From contig NZ_CP151803.1 in NCBI RefSeq assembly GCF_038446955.1, positions 2,480,001-2,544,000 of the forward strand: a DNA stretch of 64,000 nt. Direction: 5' to 3'. The position numbers and the translations under genes are program-made. A model generated the notes under the pieces. The model was not told where the DNA came from and ran no database searches. It saw only the letters and a list, made by a program, of their open reading frames with translations. The stretch is from Pedobacter sp. FW305-3-2-15-E-R2A2 (GTDB lineage Bacteria > Bacteroidota > Bacteroidia > Sphingobacteriales > Sphingobacteriaceae). This document shows positions 17,881-26,679 of the stretch, piece by piece (position 1 is the first letter of the stretch; each line of letters begins with the position of its first letter).

Positions 17881-19161
17881 TTAGTTGATGATTTGCGCGC
17901 CCAGATTTGTTGGGGGCCCTGCTGATACGGTATTGTCAGTATACCAGGCCGTAAAGTTAAGGCTGCCAGCTGATCCATCGCCTATGGCCAGAATATCAGC
18001 ATATGTTTTTCCCGGGGGAAGCGAATAGCTTTGAGGACCCGCATATGCTCCTAGGTTCGTTGAATTGCCTTCAGAATAAGTCCCGTTTTTGTAAAAAGCA
18101 TAACAGCGGCCATTGCTTGCTGAAATTCCTATTCCTGCAATGTCGGCAGGACTTTTTCCGGAGGGTAATGCGTATGGTTTCGGGGCCACAAAATTTCCTA
18201 AGTTGCTGATGCTGTTGCCGACAGACATGGTTCCGTCCTTATACCATACATAAGCTTTGCCTGTTGTCGCGATCGCCATATCCACTACGTTGGTATAGCT
18301 TTTACCTGAAGGTAGGGTATAGGTCTGTACCTGGCCTTCCACTGTTGTGCGTGTATTGGAACTGGTTACTTTTCCCGAGCGGTCCCAGAAATAAGCTTTG
18401 CCCGTTGATGGTTCGAAATCCATTCCCGCCATATCGGCAAATGTTCCTGTATTGACGGTAGCCGTATAAGTTACATCTACGGTAACCGAAGCGATTCTTA
18501 CGGCATTGCTGCTCAGGAGAGAAAACATGCCAAAAGTAAAGCTGGTCGGGCTTTGTAACAATGTGGCCAGACTCGGACTGGTCGCGGTATTGAAATCTCT
18601 TTGATAGAATGCCTGTAATGCACCGGTGGCTACGCTATAGGTGGTCACGAGATAGGCATTCTCGATACAGCTTTTTAAAGCCGCATATTGGGCCTGGGTT
18701 GGTGTTCCCCATGGCACAGAATTATTGCAGGAAGCGTAAGGAATCTGCACTTGCACATAGGAAGGATTGCTGCTGCTGTAAATGCTGGGCTGGATGGTGA
18801 GGTTTAATTTTACATTGGTGATTTTATCATTAGGAATGTCAGCATGATCAAATCTACACCTGTAAAGGTGGTATTGAGGACCGGGCAAGTTATAGGAGCC
18901 GATCACATAGGAAGGATCATTGCTATAGGCATAGTTTCCTGAACTGCTCATGTCCTGGAAAAAACCCTGAGGACTTGCATTGATGCGCCGGGTAATGATT
19001 TGTTCTCCGGCAGCATTGCGTTGTACCGACACAATGCTGCTTTTTGAAGCATTTAATACCTCATTACTTTCTTTTTTGATCTTATCCTTAGAACAGGAAG
19101 ACAAGAGAATACCAGTCGAGAGGATAATTCCCAGCATTTTGAAATCAAATTTTCGAATCAT
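17881..19161 (-). CDS. Lipoprotein with four C-terminal repeats of about 49 residues
   Basis: 426 residues with lipobox ILLSS-Cys23. Residues 30-235 form a beta-rich domain with several Ser, Tyr and Pro runs. Residues 238-426 are four repeats of about 49 residues, each with an ADIxxI-type start, a GKAYxWYKDGT-type core, a NLGxxxxPxxY stretch and a L-P-S/P-G-K end; the last is cut short at 42. This looks like a surface-exposed beta-propeller or fibre reading out repeated blades. I recognise no named family. It is alone between two terminated neighbours. Confidence 0.8.
   Translation of the reverse strand: MIRKFDFKMLGIILSTGILLSSCSKDKIKKESNEVLNASKSSIVSVQRNAAGEQIITRRINASPQGFFQDMSSSGNYAYSNDPSYVIGSYNLPGPQYHLYRCRFDHADIPNDKITNVKLNLTIQPSIYSSSNPSYVQVQIPYASCNNSVPWGTPTQAQYAALKSCIENAYLVTTYSVATGALQAFYQRDFNTATSPSLATLLQSPTSFTFGMFSLLSSNAVRIASVTVDVTYTATVNTGTFADMAGMDFEPSTGKAYFWDRSGKVTSSNTRTTVEGQVQTYTLPSGKSYTNVVDMAIATTGKAYVWYKDGTMSVGNSISNLGNFVAPKPYALPSGKSPADIAGIGISASNGRCYAFYKNGTYSEGNSTNLGAYAGPQSYSLPPGKTYADILAIGDGSAGSLNFTAWYTDNTVSAGPPTNLGAQIIN
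17884..18450 (-). repeat. Four coding tandem repeats (~147 bp each)
   Basis: Protein-level repeats of 49, 49, 49 and 42 residues. Conserved points are G-K/R-x-Y, W/F-Y-K-D/N-G-T, N-L-G and L-P-S/P-G-K. DNA identity between units is only moderate, so the array is not recent. Confidence 0.8.
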
Positions 19162-19239
19162 ATTAATTTAGATTATAGGGTGGTTTATTTACACTAATCT
19201 AAATACAATAATGTTCTTTATGATAAAATAAATTACATT

Positions 19240-20919
19240 TTATTTCGATTTATTTTTCTCTCTGATGGCTTTAAACTCTGAGCCTGTTTTCCATTTCGGA
19301 AAGCCTTTTTCTGTGCTTAAGCGGAAGCCCATGTCGAATAACAACCGGACATCTTCTACCATGCCGCTCATGTCCCATGTTTTCTCCTCAAAATTGTCTT
19401 GCGGGGAGTGGTATCTTGTTTTGATATAATCCTCAGCTTGTTTCATGCCCCATTCTTTACCATGCGTTACATTGTCTACCCCGGAACCTGTGAAGAGGGA
19501 AGGAATGCCAACTTTTGCGAAATTGAAATGGTCAGAACGGTAATATAACCCGGAAGAAGGAACCGGATCGGCAACGATAATCCGGCCTTGTTTTTTGGCG
19601 GATGAAGCGGCATAGTCTTCCAGTTCAGACTGTCCGTATCCATAAACCACAATGTCTTTGGTTTTTCCGGCAAGGCCCATCATGTCCATGTTGATGTCGG
19701 CAACTGATTTCTGAGCAGGGAACACCGGATATTTTGCATAGTATTCGGAGCCGAGCAAGCCTTGTTCCTCTCCGGTAAAGGAAATAAACAATACGGATCT
19801 CTCCGGTTTTACTTTTGCATTTTTGAATGCGCTGGCCAGTTCCAGCAATGCCGCTACTCCTGTGGCATTGTCTACTGCGCCATGGTAAACAGAATCGCCT
19901 TTGATGACCTCACCAACGCCAAAATGATCCCAGTGTGCAGAGTAGATCAATGCTTCATCTGCTCTTTTTGTTCCGGGAATCAGGGCCAGAACATTATTGG
20001 AGACCGATCTTTTGACCGTGGTTTTGATTTTCAGGGAAGTGGTCAGGCCTAAGTCCACTGGTTTAAAACCAGGCTTCAGGGCTTCTTTAAACAGGCTTTC
20101 ATCCTTACCTGCCAATGCGAAAAGCTGTTTGGCAATGTCAAGACTGATCCAGCCTTCTACTGTTGCCCTCGATTTATTCTGGTCTGCTGCTTCCAGTTGT
20201 AATTTTGATTTGTTCCAACCGCTTCTTACCACAGACCAGGGATATCCTGCCGGGATATCATCATGAATGATCAGGATTCCTGTGGCTCCCTGTCTGGCAG
20301 CCTCCTCAAATTTATACGTCCAGCGACCGTAATAGGTCATGTTTTTTCCTTTGAACAGGCCGGGATCGGAAAGCCCCGGATCATTGATCATCACGACTAC
20401 CGTTTTTCCTTTGACATCCAGGCCGGCATAATCATTCCAGTGGTATTCTGGTGCTACGATTCCATAACCTGCAAATACCAATGGAGAATTTGTAATGCCG
20501 ACTTCTGCTGCTACATGTTTCGTTCCTGCTACAAAGCCTGTCAGGTAATCGGCGGTAACCGATCCATTTTTTCCTTTGATGATGAGCTGCGCTTCAGGGC
20601 TGGATTTAATGTCCACCATTGGTACTTCCTGGAAAAAGCTTTTACCGTTCCCCGGCTTTAGCCCTAATTTTTCAAACTCCGTTTTCAGGTAATTGATGGT
20701 TTTGGTTTCCCCGATCGTAAAAGGCTTGCGGCCTTTAAACTCGTCGGAAGCTAAAACGCGGATGTGCTGTGCGAAACTTTGTTCGTTGATGCTTTTTATG
20801 GCTCCGGAATCGGGAGCTAATGATTTCGGAGTTTTATGCTGCGCATGGGCACAGAGACTGATGGACATCAGCGCGATCGCAGAAAGAAAATATCGGGTAT
20901 GTGTTAGGGGATGGGACAT
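19240..20919 (-). CDS. M28 family zinc aminopeptidase with PA domain, secreted
   Basis: 559 residues with a signal peptide to about residue 26 (SLCAHAQ). A PA domain lies at about 130-270 (GYGIVAPEYHWNDYAGLDVKGK). The M28 core carries the zinc ligands: His and Asp/His in YSAHWDHFGV, Asp in GAVDNATGV, Glu-Glu in FTGEEQGLLG, Asp in NMDMMG, and His in SDHFNFAKVG. It should remove N-terminal residues from peptides in the periplasm or outside. Length and domain order are normal. Divergent from the ArsR gene. Confidence 0.93.
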   Translation of the reverse strand: MSHPLTHTRYFLSAIALMSISLCAHAQHKTPKSLAPDSGAIKSINEQSFAQHIRVLASDEFKGRKPFTIGETKTINYLKTEFEKLGLKPGNGKSFFQEVPMVDIKSSPEAQLIIKGKNGSVTADYLTGFVAGTKHVAAEVGITNSPLVFAGYGIVAPEYHWNDYAGLDVKGKTVVVMINDPGLSDPGLFKGKNMTYYGRWTYKFEEAARQGATGILIIHDDIPAGYPWSVVRSGWNKSKLQLEAADQNKSRATVEGWISLDIAKQLFALAGKDESLFKEALKPGFKPVDLGLTTSLKIKTTVKRSVSNNVLALIPGTKRADEALIYSAHWDHFGVGEVIKGDSVYHGAVDNATGVAALLELASAFKNAKVKPERSVLFISFTGEEQGLLGSEYYAKYPVFPAQKSVADINMDMMGLAGKTKDIVVYGYGQSELEDYAASSAKKQGRIIVADPVPSSGLYYRSDHFNFAKVGIPSLFTGSGVDNVTHGKEWGMKQAEDYIKTRYHSPQDNFEEKTWDMSGMVEDVRLLFDMGFRLSTEKGFPKWKTGSEFKAIREKNKSK

Positions 20920-20993
20920 TTTATAGCTGAATTAAATTTCTAAAATGGGTTCTGTGGGCTAATATAAGACAATCCCCTCAGAAGTTTATTGGT

Positions 20994-21013
20994 ATATCGG
21001 GAATATCCGATAT
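20994..21013. promoter_or_regulatory. Palindrome ATATCGG-n6-CCGATAT upstream of arsR-like gene
   Basis: Perfect 7-bp arms (20994-21000 and 21007-21013). A second copy with the same arm sequence lies at 21050-21069 next to the promoter, so both are likely sites for the ArsR-type repressor encoded just downstream. Confidence 0.65.
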
Positions 21014-21049
21014 TATCATCGGGATGTCATCTCTTTCTGATAAATTGGA

Positions 21050-21076
21050 ATATCGGAAAAAGTCGATATATCTTTG
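21050..21076 (+). promoter_or_regulatory. Second ATATCG/CGATAT operator overlapping -7 box TATCTTTG
   Basis: Arms ATATCG (21050-21055) and CGATAT (21064-21069) abut the exact -7 box TATCTTTG at 21069-21076; TTG at 21045-21047 is a fitting -33 element. The ATG of the regulator gene follows after four bases. Binding here would block RNA polymerase, which fits autorepression, and the mRNA should be leaderless. Confidence 0.65.
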
Positions 21077-21080
21077 TGTC

Positions 21081-21383
21081 ATGAAACAACTAGAAATATT
21101 TAAAGCACTTTCCAATAAGACCAGACTGGAGATTCTCCAATGGTTGAAAGACCCTGAGGCCAGCTTTCCGGAGCAGGCGCATGTATCGGGCTTTGAACTT
21201 GGTGTTTGTGTGGGGGAGATCCAAAGAAAAGCAGGATTGACCCAATCTACCGTTTCTGAGTACTTATCTATTCTTCAGCGCGCAGGTTTGGTCAGTTCTA
21301 CCAGGGTAGGGCAATGGACCTATTATAAGCGTAATGACGTTGCCTTTGAGGAGTTGAGTAAAATTATCCAATCCGATATTTAA
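21081..21383 (+). CDS. ArsR-family winged-helix repressor
   Basis: 100 residues from ATG 21081; the longer reading frame from 21024 runs through the promoter and operator and is rejected. The winged helix is clear: FKALSNKTRLEILQWLKDPEA, then IQRKAGLTQSTVSEYLSILQRAGLVSSTRVGQWTYYKR. There is a Cys in GVCVGE but no CxC metal motif of classical ArsR, so the inducer may be a thiol-reactive or organic compound. It precedes the old-yellow-enzyme gene by 11 bases in one operon, so it most likely controls itself and that enzyme. Confidence 0.9.
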   Translation: MKQLEIFKALSNKTRLEILQWLKDPEASFPEQAHVSGFELGVCVGEIQRKAGLTQSTVSEYLSILQRAGLVSSTRVGQWTYYKRNDVAFEELSKIIQSDI

Positions 21384-21394
21384 ATAAATAATAT

Positions 21395-22501
21395 ATGAAT
21401 ACTGACAGTTTATTCAGACCCTTTAGTCTGAAATCATTAAATATAAAAAACAGAATTGTAATGGCTCCGATGACGCGGTCATTCTCTCCAAATGGAATCC
21501 CAACCCTGGATGTAGCTACCTATTATCAGAAAAGAGCGGAAGGGGAAGTTGGGCTGATTCTTTCTGAAGGAACCGTAATCGATAGGATTGCCTCTTCCAA
21601 TGATGCCAACATTCCTCATTTTCATGGAACAGCTGCATTAGATGGCTGGCAGAATGTGATTAAGGGTGTTCATGCCGCAGGGGGAGAAATGGGTCCTCAG
21701 ATCTGGCATATGGGAATCATGGACAACCACCATTCAGGATGGCTACCATCTGCACCTTTTGAAGGTCCGTCCGGACTGAACAGACCTGGTTTTAACAATG
21801 GCAATACCATGACCGAAAATGACATCACTGAAGCGATTTTGGCGTATGGCCGTGCCGCAGCAGATGCCAAACGTTTAGGTTTTGATACTGTTGAGATTCA
21901 CGGTGCCCATGGTTACCTGATCGACCAGTTCTTTTGGGAAGGAACCAATTTACGCACAGACGGTTACGGAGGTAAAACTTTGCCGGAGCGCAGTCGTTTT
22001 GCGATCGAAGTGGTCAAAGAAGTGCGCAGACAGGTAGGGGAAGATTTTGCAGTCATCCTTCGTCTATCACAATGGAAACCTGCAGATTATACCTATCAAA
22101 TGGCGAAAACTCCGGAGGAACTGGAAGCCTGGTTAAACCCATTGGCTGATGCAGGGGTGGATATTTTCCATGCTTCACAACGTCGTTTCTGGGAGCCTGA
22201 ATTTGAAGGTTCTGATTTAAACTTTGCCGGATGGGCCAAAAAAGTAACCGGAAAAGCAACGATCACAGTAGGTTCTGTGGGACTGGACGGTGAATTTTTG
22301 GGTGCTTTTGCAGGAGAAAGTTCTGAGCCAAGTTCATTGGAAGAACTGATGCGCCGTATGGATAGGGGAGATTTTGACCTGGTAGCCGTAGGAAGGCCGT
22401 TACTTGCAGATCCAAACTGGGTAAAGAAAATCAGAGAAGACCGCAGCAGCGAATTAAAAGGCTTTACTAAAGCCGCACTGAGCCAGTTGGTTTTAGATTA
22501 G
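21395..22501 (+). CDS. Old yellow enzyme family NADH:flavin oxidoreductase
   Basis: 368 residues of a TIM-barrel FMN enzyme. The N-terminus reads LFRPFSLKSLNIKNRIVMAPMTR, the substrate-binding pair is in EIHGAHGYLIDQFFW, and the FMN phosphate site is near VGRPLLADPNW. These enzymes reduce activated C=C bonds or nitro groups with NAD(P)H and act in electrophile detoxification. Residues 280-320 include a short acidic insertion. It is in an operon with an ArsR-type repressor, which suggests induction by a reactive compound. Confidence 0.92.
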   Translation: MNTDSLFRPFSLKSLNIKNRIVMAPMTRSFSPNGIPTLDVATYYQKRAEGEVGLILSEGTVIDRIASSNDANIPHFHGTAALDGWQNVIKGVHAAGGEMGPQIWHMGIMDNHHSGWLPSAPFEGPSGLNRPGFNNGNTMTENDITEAILAYGRAAADAKRLGFDTVEIHGAHGYLIDQFFWEGTNLRTDGYGGKTLPERSRFAIEVVKEVRRQVGEDFAVILRLSQWKPADYTYQMAKTPEELEAWLNPLADAGVDIFHASQRRFWEPEFEGSDLNFAGWAKKVTGKATITVGSVGLDGEFLGAFAGESSEPSSLEELMRRMDRGDFDLVAVGRPLLADPNWVKKIREDRSSELKGFTKAALSQLVLD

Positions 22502-22518
22502 ACAATATTTCTTAAAGT

Positions 22519-22552
22519 AAAAGGGCTGGTACAGAAATACCGGCCCTTTTTT
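22519..22552. terminator. Terminator between the old-yellow-enzyme gene and a convergent small gene
   Basis: 13-bp stem with one G-T pair (22519-22531 with 22538-22550), 6-nt loop and a T-run of six in the plus direction, 18 bases past the stop at 22501. Confidence 0.88.
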
Positions 22553-22555
22553 ATT

Positions 22556-22810
22556 TTATCCGTTTTTACTTAGAAATTCATCAATCTGTGTCCCGATCTG
22601 ATCTACAACCTCCTGTGGATGTTCGGCCTCATTCCCACCGGATTCATACCAGCCATTGTCATCCCTCATGAGATAAAGGTAAAAGTCTGCACCACCCGCC
22701 TGACTTTTAAAATGATACGTTTTATCATCAGAAGTCGTTACCGGCCCTTTCACAATTGTACCCCCTGGCAGCTTCGCCTGAGCATCTAATAAATGCTTTT
22801 TTACACCCAT
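22556..22810 (-). CDS. Small cytosolic protein of unknown function
   Basis: 84 residues without signal or membrane segment. It has an aromatic beta-rich centre (KTYHFKSQAGGADFYLYLMRDDNGWYES) and an acidic amphipathic C-terminal helix (PQEVVDQIGTQIDEFLSKNG). I do not recognise the family. The start ATG is the only one fitting, and the gene shares the terminator with its convergent neighbour, which supports it being real. Confidence 0.65.
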   Translation of the reverse strand: MGVKKHLLDAQAKLPGGTIVKGPVTTSDDKTYHFKSQAGGADFYLYLMRDDNGWYESGGNEAEHPQEVVDQIGTQIDEFLSKNG

Positions 22811-22951
22811 GTTTTTTTACCAAAATAGGTATAATAACTGGCAATATTCCTTTTCTTTCCCGTAAATAACAATGTTGAACTTTTGTCAGGAATTTAAATC
22901 TTTAAAATAATGTTATTATTTTGGGCAAACACACGAATAAATTAACAGATC

Positions 22952-23659
22952 ATGCGTATTTCCCTTTTTTTGCTGGCTATCCTGTGCAGTTTAAGTCAGT
23001 TGGCCATTGCCCAGATTCAACACCAAAGTACGGGCTGGTTGTTTCTTTTAAATAATACCAAAATCAATAAAAAATGGGGAACTCATCTTGATGTACAACT
23101 GAGGTCTTCAGATCAGTTTTCTCAATTGAGAAATTTCATGTTCAGACCCGGACTTACTTATTTTATCAATGATAAGAGTGATGTTACCCTCGGTTATTTA
23201 CTAAACGAAACCTTTATTGACCAGGTAGGCAGGAAAGACCTGCGCCTTACAGAACACCGGATCTGGCAGCAGTACATCTATAAGCATAAAATCAGTACGG
23301 TAAATATCAGCCATAGGTTCCGTTTGGAACAACGGTTTATGGAACAAAACGGGGGACAGGATTTATTTGCACAGCGCTTCCGGTACTTTTTTAGAACGAT
23401 CCTTCCTCTGGGAAAAGGAAAGCAGAATTTTGATAAAGGGCCTTTTGCAGCCTTGCAGAATGAACTTTTCTTTAATGTACAAAATAAGGGAAAGCTGAAT
23501 GGTCATGTGTTCGACCAGAACAGGGCCTACCTTGCAGCGGGTTACCGCTTCAGCAAAAAGATGGATATTGAAGCAGGTTATTTAAATCAGACCGTAAAGG
23601 GATTAAGTCAGAATTCGATGAACCATGCAGTTCAGCTGGCCTTGTATACCAGATTTTAA
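22952..23659 (+). CDS. DUF2490 family outer-membrane-type protein
   Basis: 235 residues with a signal peptide to about residue 20 (LAIAQ). The rest is alternating beta strands with aromatic ends, such as LDVQLRSSDQFSQLRNFMFRPGLTYF and EHRIWQQYIYKHKISTVNISHRFRLEQRF, which is the DUF2490 pattern, ending with ALYTRF in the manner of outer-membrane barrels. Function is unknown in the family. A -7-like TTATTTTG occurs at 22916-22923. Confidence 0.85.
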   Translation: MRISLFLLAILCSLSQLAIAQIQHQSTGWLFLLNNTKINKKWGTHLDVQLRSSDQFSQLRNFMFRPGLTYFINDKSDVTLGYLLNETFIDQVGRKDLRLTEHRIWQQYIYKHKISTVNISHRFRLEQRFMEQNGGQDLFAQRFRYFFRTILPLGKGKQNFDKGPFAALQNELFFNVQNKGKLNGHVFDQNRAYLAAGYRFSKKMDIEAGYLNQTVKGLSQNSMNHAVQLALYTRF

Positions 23660-23665
23660 TCGCAA

Positions 23666-24850
23666 TTACGGAAGTTTTTCTTTGATTAAGGCGCTCAACT
23701 GCATGCGTTCCGGGAGGCTCATGGAAGTGTCCATCGGGAGATACACCAGCTGTGTTAAGGAAAGCGCATCGGTTTTCTCAGCGGCAGCAGCTGCTGCTGT
23801 TAAATTCGAAAGCCTGACGAGGCTGGATGCTTTTGAGCTGGCATCGTAACCATTTGCACGGAGGTGCCTGATCATTTCTTCCGGATGCTGACATTGAATA
23901 GGAATCACCCAATTGGTGTTCTTCTGGTTTAAGTAACCGATCTGTACATCGGCTGGAAGCCCGGTCATGACCTCCCTGAAGAGCTTTTTCCTTAAATGGA
24001 CATGTGCCACTTTAAAAGCATTTAACCTGCGTTCCAGGAGGCGTTTATTTGGCTCAGATGGTCTATACCTTATTTTCTTTAAGGGATCATTTCCGGGAAA
24101 TCCCCTGGTAAAAGAGGAGAGTACCTGATCAAAATCCTTTCCTCTGGCCATCATGGTGTTGTAAAAAAGAGTATACCACCTTCTATTACCCAGTAAGCTG
24201 ATGAACATCGCCTTGAAAAGTTTTTTTAAATAAGGGTTGATGCGCTGTTTTGGCAATTGTTCGTTCAGGGCATCTACTTTTGCATAGAGCTCCGGATCAT
24301 TGAGCTGCAGGATCGCCCCGCTGATGGCGGTATTGGTTTTGATCATTCCAAAGCTAAACATCAGAACCGCCGAATCCGGATGCCCATGGTAACCTTCTCC
24401 CTGGAAAGCCTGTGCACAATCTTCGATGAGGATCAGCTGGTTTTTCTTCGCAATTTCCGCGATCTCATTCAGGGGGCTGATTCCACCGAAGAGGTGCGCG
24501 ATCAGGATTGCTTTGGTGGCAGGACTAATTGCCGCCGCTACCTGTTCGGCATCAATCCCGAGGGTATATTTGTTGACCGGGAGGGGAATGGCGCGGAGTT
24601 GATGAGCCGCAAGGATATTAAACATATCCGGAATGTTGATGTCGCTGACCAGAATTTCAGTTCCGGGAGGAAAATTTAAAGCGCTGAGTGTCAGGTCGAG
24701 GCCTGTTCTGACCGATAAGGTCATCAGTTGATTCGTTCCCGTTATCGTACTGCGCTGCGCATGTTTTGAAAAAAAGTAACCCGAAATACAGTACCCGATG
24801 CCTGCAAAAATATCGGAAAATGGAATGTCTAATTTACCTCTCGGAATCAT
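23666..24850 (-). CDS. DegT/DnrJ/EryC1-type PLP aminotransferase-like protein
   Basis: 394 residues of the fold-type I PLP family used for sugar aminotransferases. The PLP-contacting Asp is in LIEDCAQAFQG and the Schiff-base Lys is in FSFGMIKTNTAISG. The substrate-cradle region shows FGGISPLNEI. Key residues are present, so it should be active, but no sugar-nucleotide genes are nearby and the N-terminal 45 residues (GYFFSKHAQRSTITG) differ from typical members. It is divergent from the PAP2 gene, which hints at a shared role in envelope glycolipids. Substrate unknown. Confidence 0.8.
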   Translation of the reverse strand: MIPRGKLDIPFSDIFAGIGYCISGYFFSKHAQRSTITGTNQLMTLSVRTGLDLTLSALNFPPGTEILVSDINIPDMFNILAAHQLRAIPLPVNKYTLGIDAEQVAAAISPATKAILIAHLFGGISPLNEIAEIAKKNQLILIEDCAQAFQGEGYHGHPDSAVLMFSFGMIKTNTAISGAILQLNDPELYAKVDALNEQLPKQRINPYLKKLFKAMFISLLGNRRWYTLFYNTMMARGKDFDQVLSSFTRGFPGNDPLKKIRYRPSEPNKRLLERRLNAFKVAHVHLRKKLFREVMTGLPADVQIGYLNQKNTNWVIPIQCQHPEEMIRHLRANGYDASSKASSLVRLSNLTAAAAAAEKTDALSLTQLVYLPMDTSMSLPERMQLSALIKEKLP

Positions 24851-24890
24851 TTTCTAGTTTTGATGCAAGATAGGTTTAAATAAAATAAAA

Positions 24891-24902
24891 CGTAAATTTA
24901 CG
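24891..24902. promoter_or_regulatory. 12-bp perfect palindrome over a -7-like box before PAP2
   Basis: CGTAAATTTACG spans the -7-like TAAATTTA (24893-24900; last base A instead of G) and ends two bases before the ATG at 24905. It could be both a near-leaderless promoter and an operator in the divergent region. Confidence 0.35.
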
Positions 24903-24904
24903 GC

Positions 24905-25522
24905 ATGAGCACCAGAAGAATCGTATTTATTAAGTATATATTACTATTTCAGTTGAGTTTATCGTTTGCCTTGCCTGCTTCTGTTTTTGGACAGAACGCA
25001 ATGCAGCGTTTGGATGATAAAATTCTGATTAACCTTTCTGAACACAGAACCGAACAGCGAACCGGTTTCTTTATGTTCTTGTCCAAGCACAATGATGTGG
25101 TGAATGTGGGTGTTCCGGTAGCACTATTGGCGGGCGGTGTGATTGCGAATGATAAGGAAATGCGACAGAATGCGCTATATGTAGCCAGTGCTTCTGCAGT
25201 GAACGTACTCGCTACTCTTTTCCTCAAAAAGGTCATTAAACGGCCAAGACCATTTAACGGAATGGTGAAGATCAATGCCGTTTATCAGCCTTCTCATTAC
25301 TCTTTTCCATCAGGCCATACTTCCACAGCTTTTACTACCGCTACTGCCTTATCTCATGCTTATCCTAAGTGGTATGTGATCGCTCCGGCCTATTTATGGG
25401 CAGGATCGGTCAGTTTCTCCCGCTTGTATTTGGGCGTGCATTATCCTACAGATGTGGCTGCAGGTGCATTGCTAGGAACGGGGAGCGCATTTTCTATGGG
25501 ATTTATACGACCTAATAAATAA
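24905..25522 (+). CDS. PAP2-family membrane phosphatase
   Basis: 205 residues with an N-terminal signal or anchor helix and several later membrane segments. The three PAP2 motifs are complete: KKVIKRPRPFNG, PSGHTSTAF and SRLYLGVHYPTDVAAG with the catalytic His pair. Such enzymes remove phosphate from lipid phosphates, for example undecaprenyl pyrophosphate or phosphatidate, on the outer face of the inner membrane. It is followed by a terminator and faces the M48 gene. Confidence 0.92.
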   Translation: MSTRRIVFIKYILLFQLSLSFALPASVFGQNAMQRLDDKILINLSEHRTEQRTGFFMFLSKHNDVVNVGVPVALLAGGVIANDKEMRQNALYVASASAVNVLATLFLKKVIKRPRPFNGMVKINAVYQPSHYSFPSGHTSTAFTTATALSHAYPKWYVIAPAYLWAGSVSFSRLYLGVHYPTDVAAGALLGTGSAFSMGFIRPNK

Positions 25523-25539
25523 CGCGGTACAGGGCATAA

Positions 25540-25573
25540 AAAAGAGCAGCATCCAATCAGGTGCTGCTCTTTT
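25540..25573. terminator. Bidirectional terminator between PAP2 and M48 genes
   Basis: Perfect 12-bp stem (25540-25551 with 25562-25573), 10-nt loop, A-run and T-run on the two sides. Confidence 0.88.
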
Positions 25574-25592
25574 CGTTTTATAGAGTTCGTAT

Positions 25593-26375
25593 TTATTCTC
25601 CTTTTGTCAAGCCATCTTTTTTAGCTTTTTTCTCTACTTCTTCTGCACGGGCACCACTATCCGGATGTGAGCTCATCATCTTCTGCATGGTGCTTTTTTT
25701 ATCACCACTGCCTAAAGCTTGTAGCTTTTTGAATGCACTGGCCATTGCCATCACATCATAATTGTGTTTTTTAAGAAAGTCATAGCCAAAATTATCTGCT
25801 TCTGATTCCTGTTTACGGCTGTAGCTGGATTCCAGAATGGCATTTGCCATATCGCCAAGCTGACTTTGAGTTAAGGTGTTTACCGCTCCTGATTGAGAAG
25901 AGGCAGCATCAGAAATTGCAGCACGCTTATAGGCTGCACGCATGGCATCACGACTGTCGTGATTCTTAACATGACCTATTTCGTGGCCAATGATGGCCAA
26001 TAATTCCTGATCGGTCATTTTATCCATCAAGGCCGAAAATACACGTACACTTCCATCCGCACAGGCAAAAGCATTGATGTCAACTACTTTATATACTTTG
26101 TAATTCAGGCTTAGTCCGTCCTCATTTTTGTGTTTATCGAAAATCTTGTTCAGTCTGATGGTGTAAGGATCCTTCGGGCCAGCCACAGTATTGTGTTCAT
26201 CCATCCAGTCAACGGCCTCTTTAGCCAGTTTCGCTGCTTCTGCATCACCAAAAGTAGCTGCTTTAACTCCTTTTCCAACTGCGCCAATTGCTTTGCTGTT
26301 TAACTTAAATTGCGCAGATGCAGTACCTAGCGTGGCAGCTAAGACCAGGCTGGTAAGGATTGTTTTCTTCATCAT
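25593..26375 (-). CDS. M48-family zinc metalloprotease, secreted
   Basis: 260 residues with a signal peptide to about residue 22 (GTASAQ). The zinc motif HEIGH is at about 129-133 (IIGHEIGHVKNHDSR), and the third ligand Glu is in ESEADNFGYDFL. The overall length fits the short periplasmic M48 group (LoiP/YcaL-like), which clear misfolded envelope proteins. It is most similar in layout to single-domain Bacteroidota members. Confidence 0.92.
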   Translation of the reverse strand: MMKKTILTSLVLAATLGTASAQFKLNSKAIGAVGKGVKAATFGDAEAAKLAKEAVDWMDEHNTVAGPKDPYTIRLNKIFDKHKNEDGLSLNYKVYKVVDINAFACADGSVRVFSALMDKMTDQELLAIIGHEIGHVKNHDSRDAMRAAYKRAAISDAASSQSGAVNTLTQSQLGDMANAILESSYSRKQESEADNFGYDFLKKHNYDVMAMASAFKKLQALGSGDKKSTMQKMMSSHPDSGARAEEVEKKAKKDGLTKGE

Positions 26376-26679
26376 AGGTTTTGTTTTTAATTATTTATTA
26401 GCGCAAATATCAATCCTTTAATTTGTTTTGAAATAAATTATCCGATATATTCTCCTATGTTTATTTAATTTTATCAAAATAGATAAAAAAATGTTTCCCT
26501 GGTTTTGTCGGAAGACCGGTTGATGCCCGGGAAAATAAATAGATCCGAAAAATTTTAGCAGGACTTCTTTAAGTTGTTTAGATTAGTTATGTTTGCTAAT
26601 ATTTGTAGTATTTTAAATTATAGGCATGATTTATGATTTGCCGTTAATTGTAAATACGATCCCAGATTGAACCAGCGAT
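26376..26679. other. 304-bp AT-rich spacer between divergent genes
   Basis: Contains TATGTTTG at 26588-26595, a TAnnTTTG match that could serve the plus-strand gene at 26680, and GATATTTG (one mismatch) on the minus strand near the M48 gene. No open frame or strong hairpin is seen. Confidence 0.5.

Noticed and set aside
21024..21080. Longer N-terminus of the ArsR-type regulator
   Set aside because: The 19 extra codons run through the operator and -7 box; the winged-helix fold begins at the internal ATG 21081.
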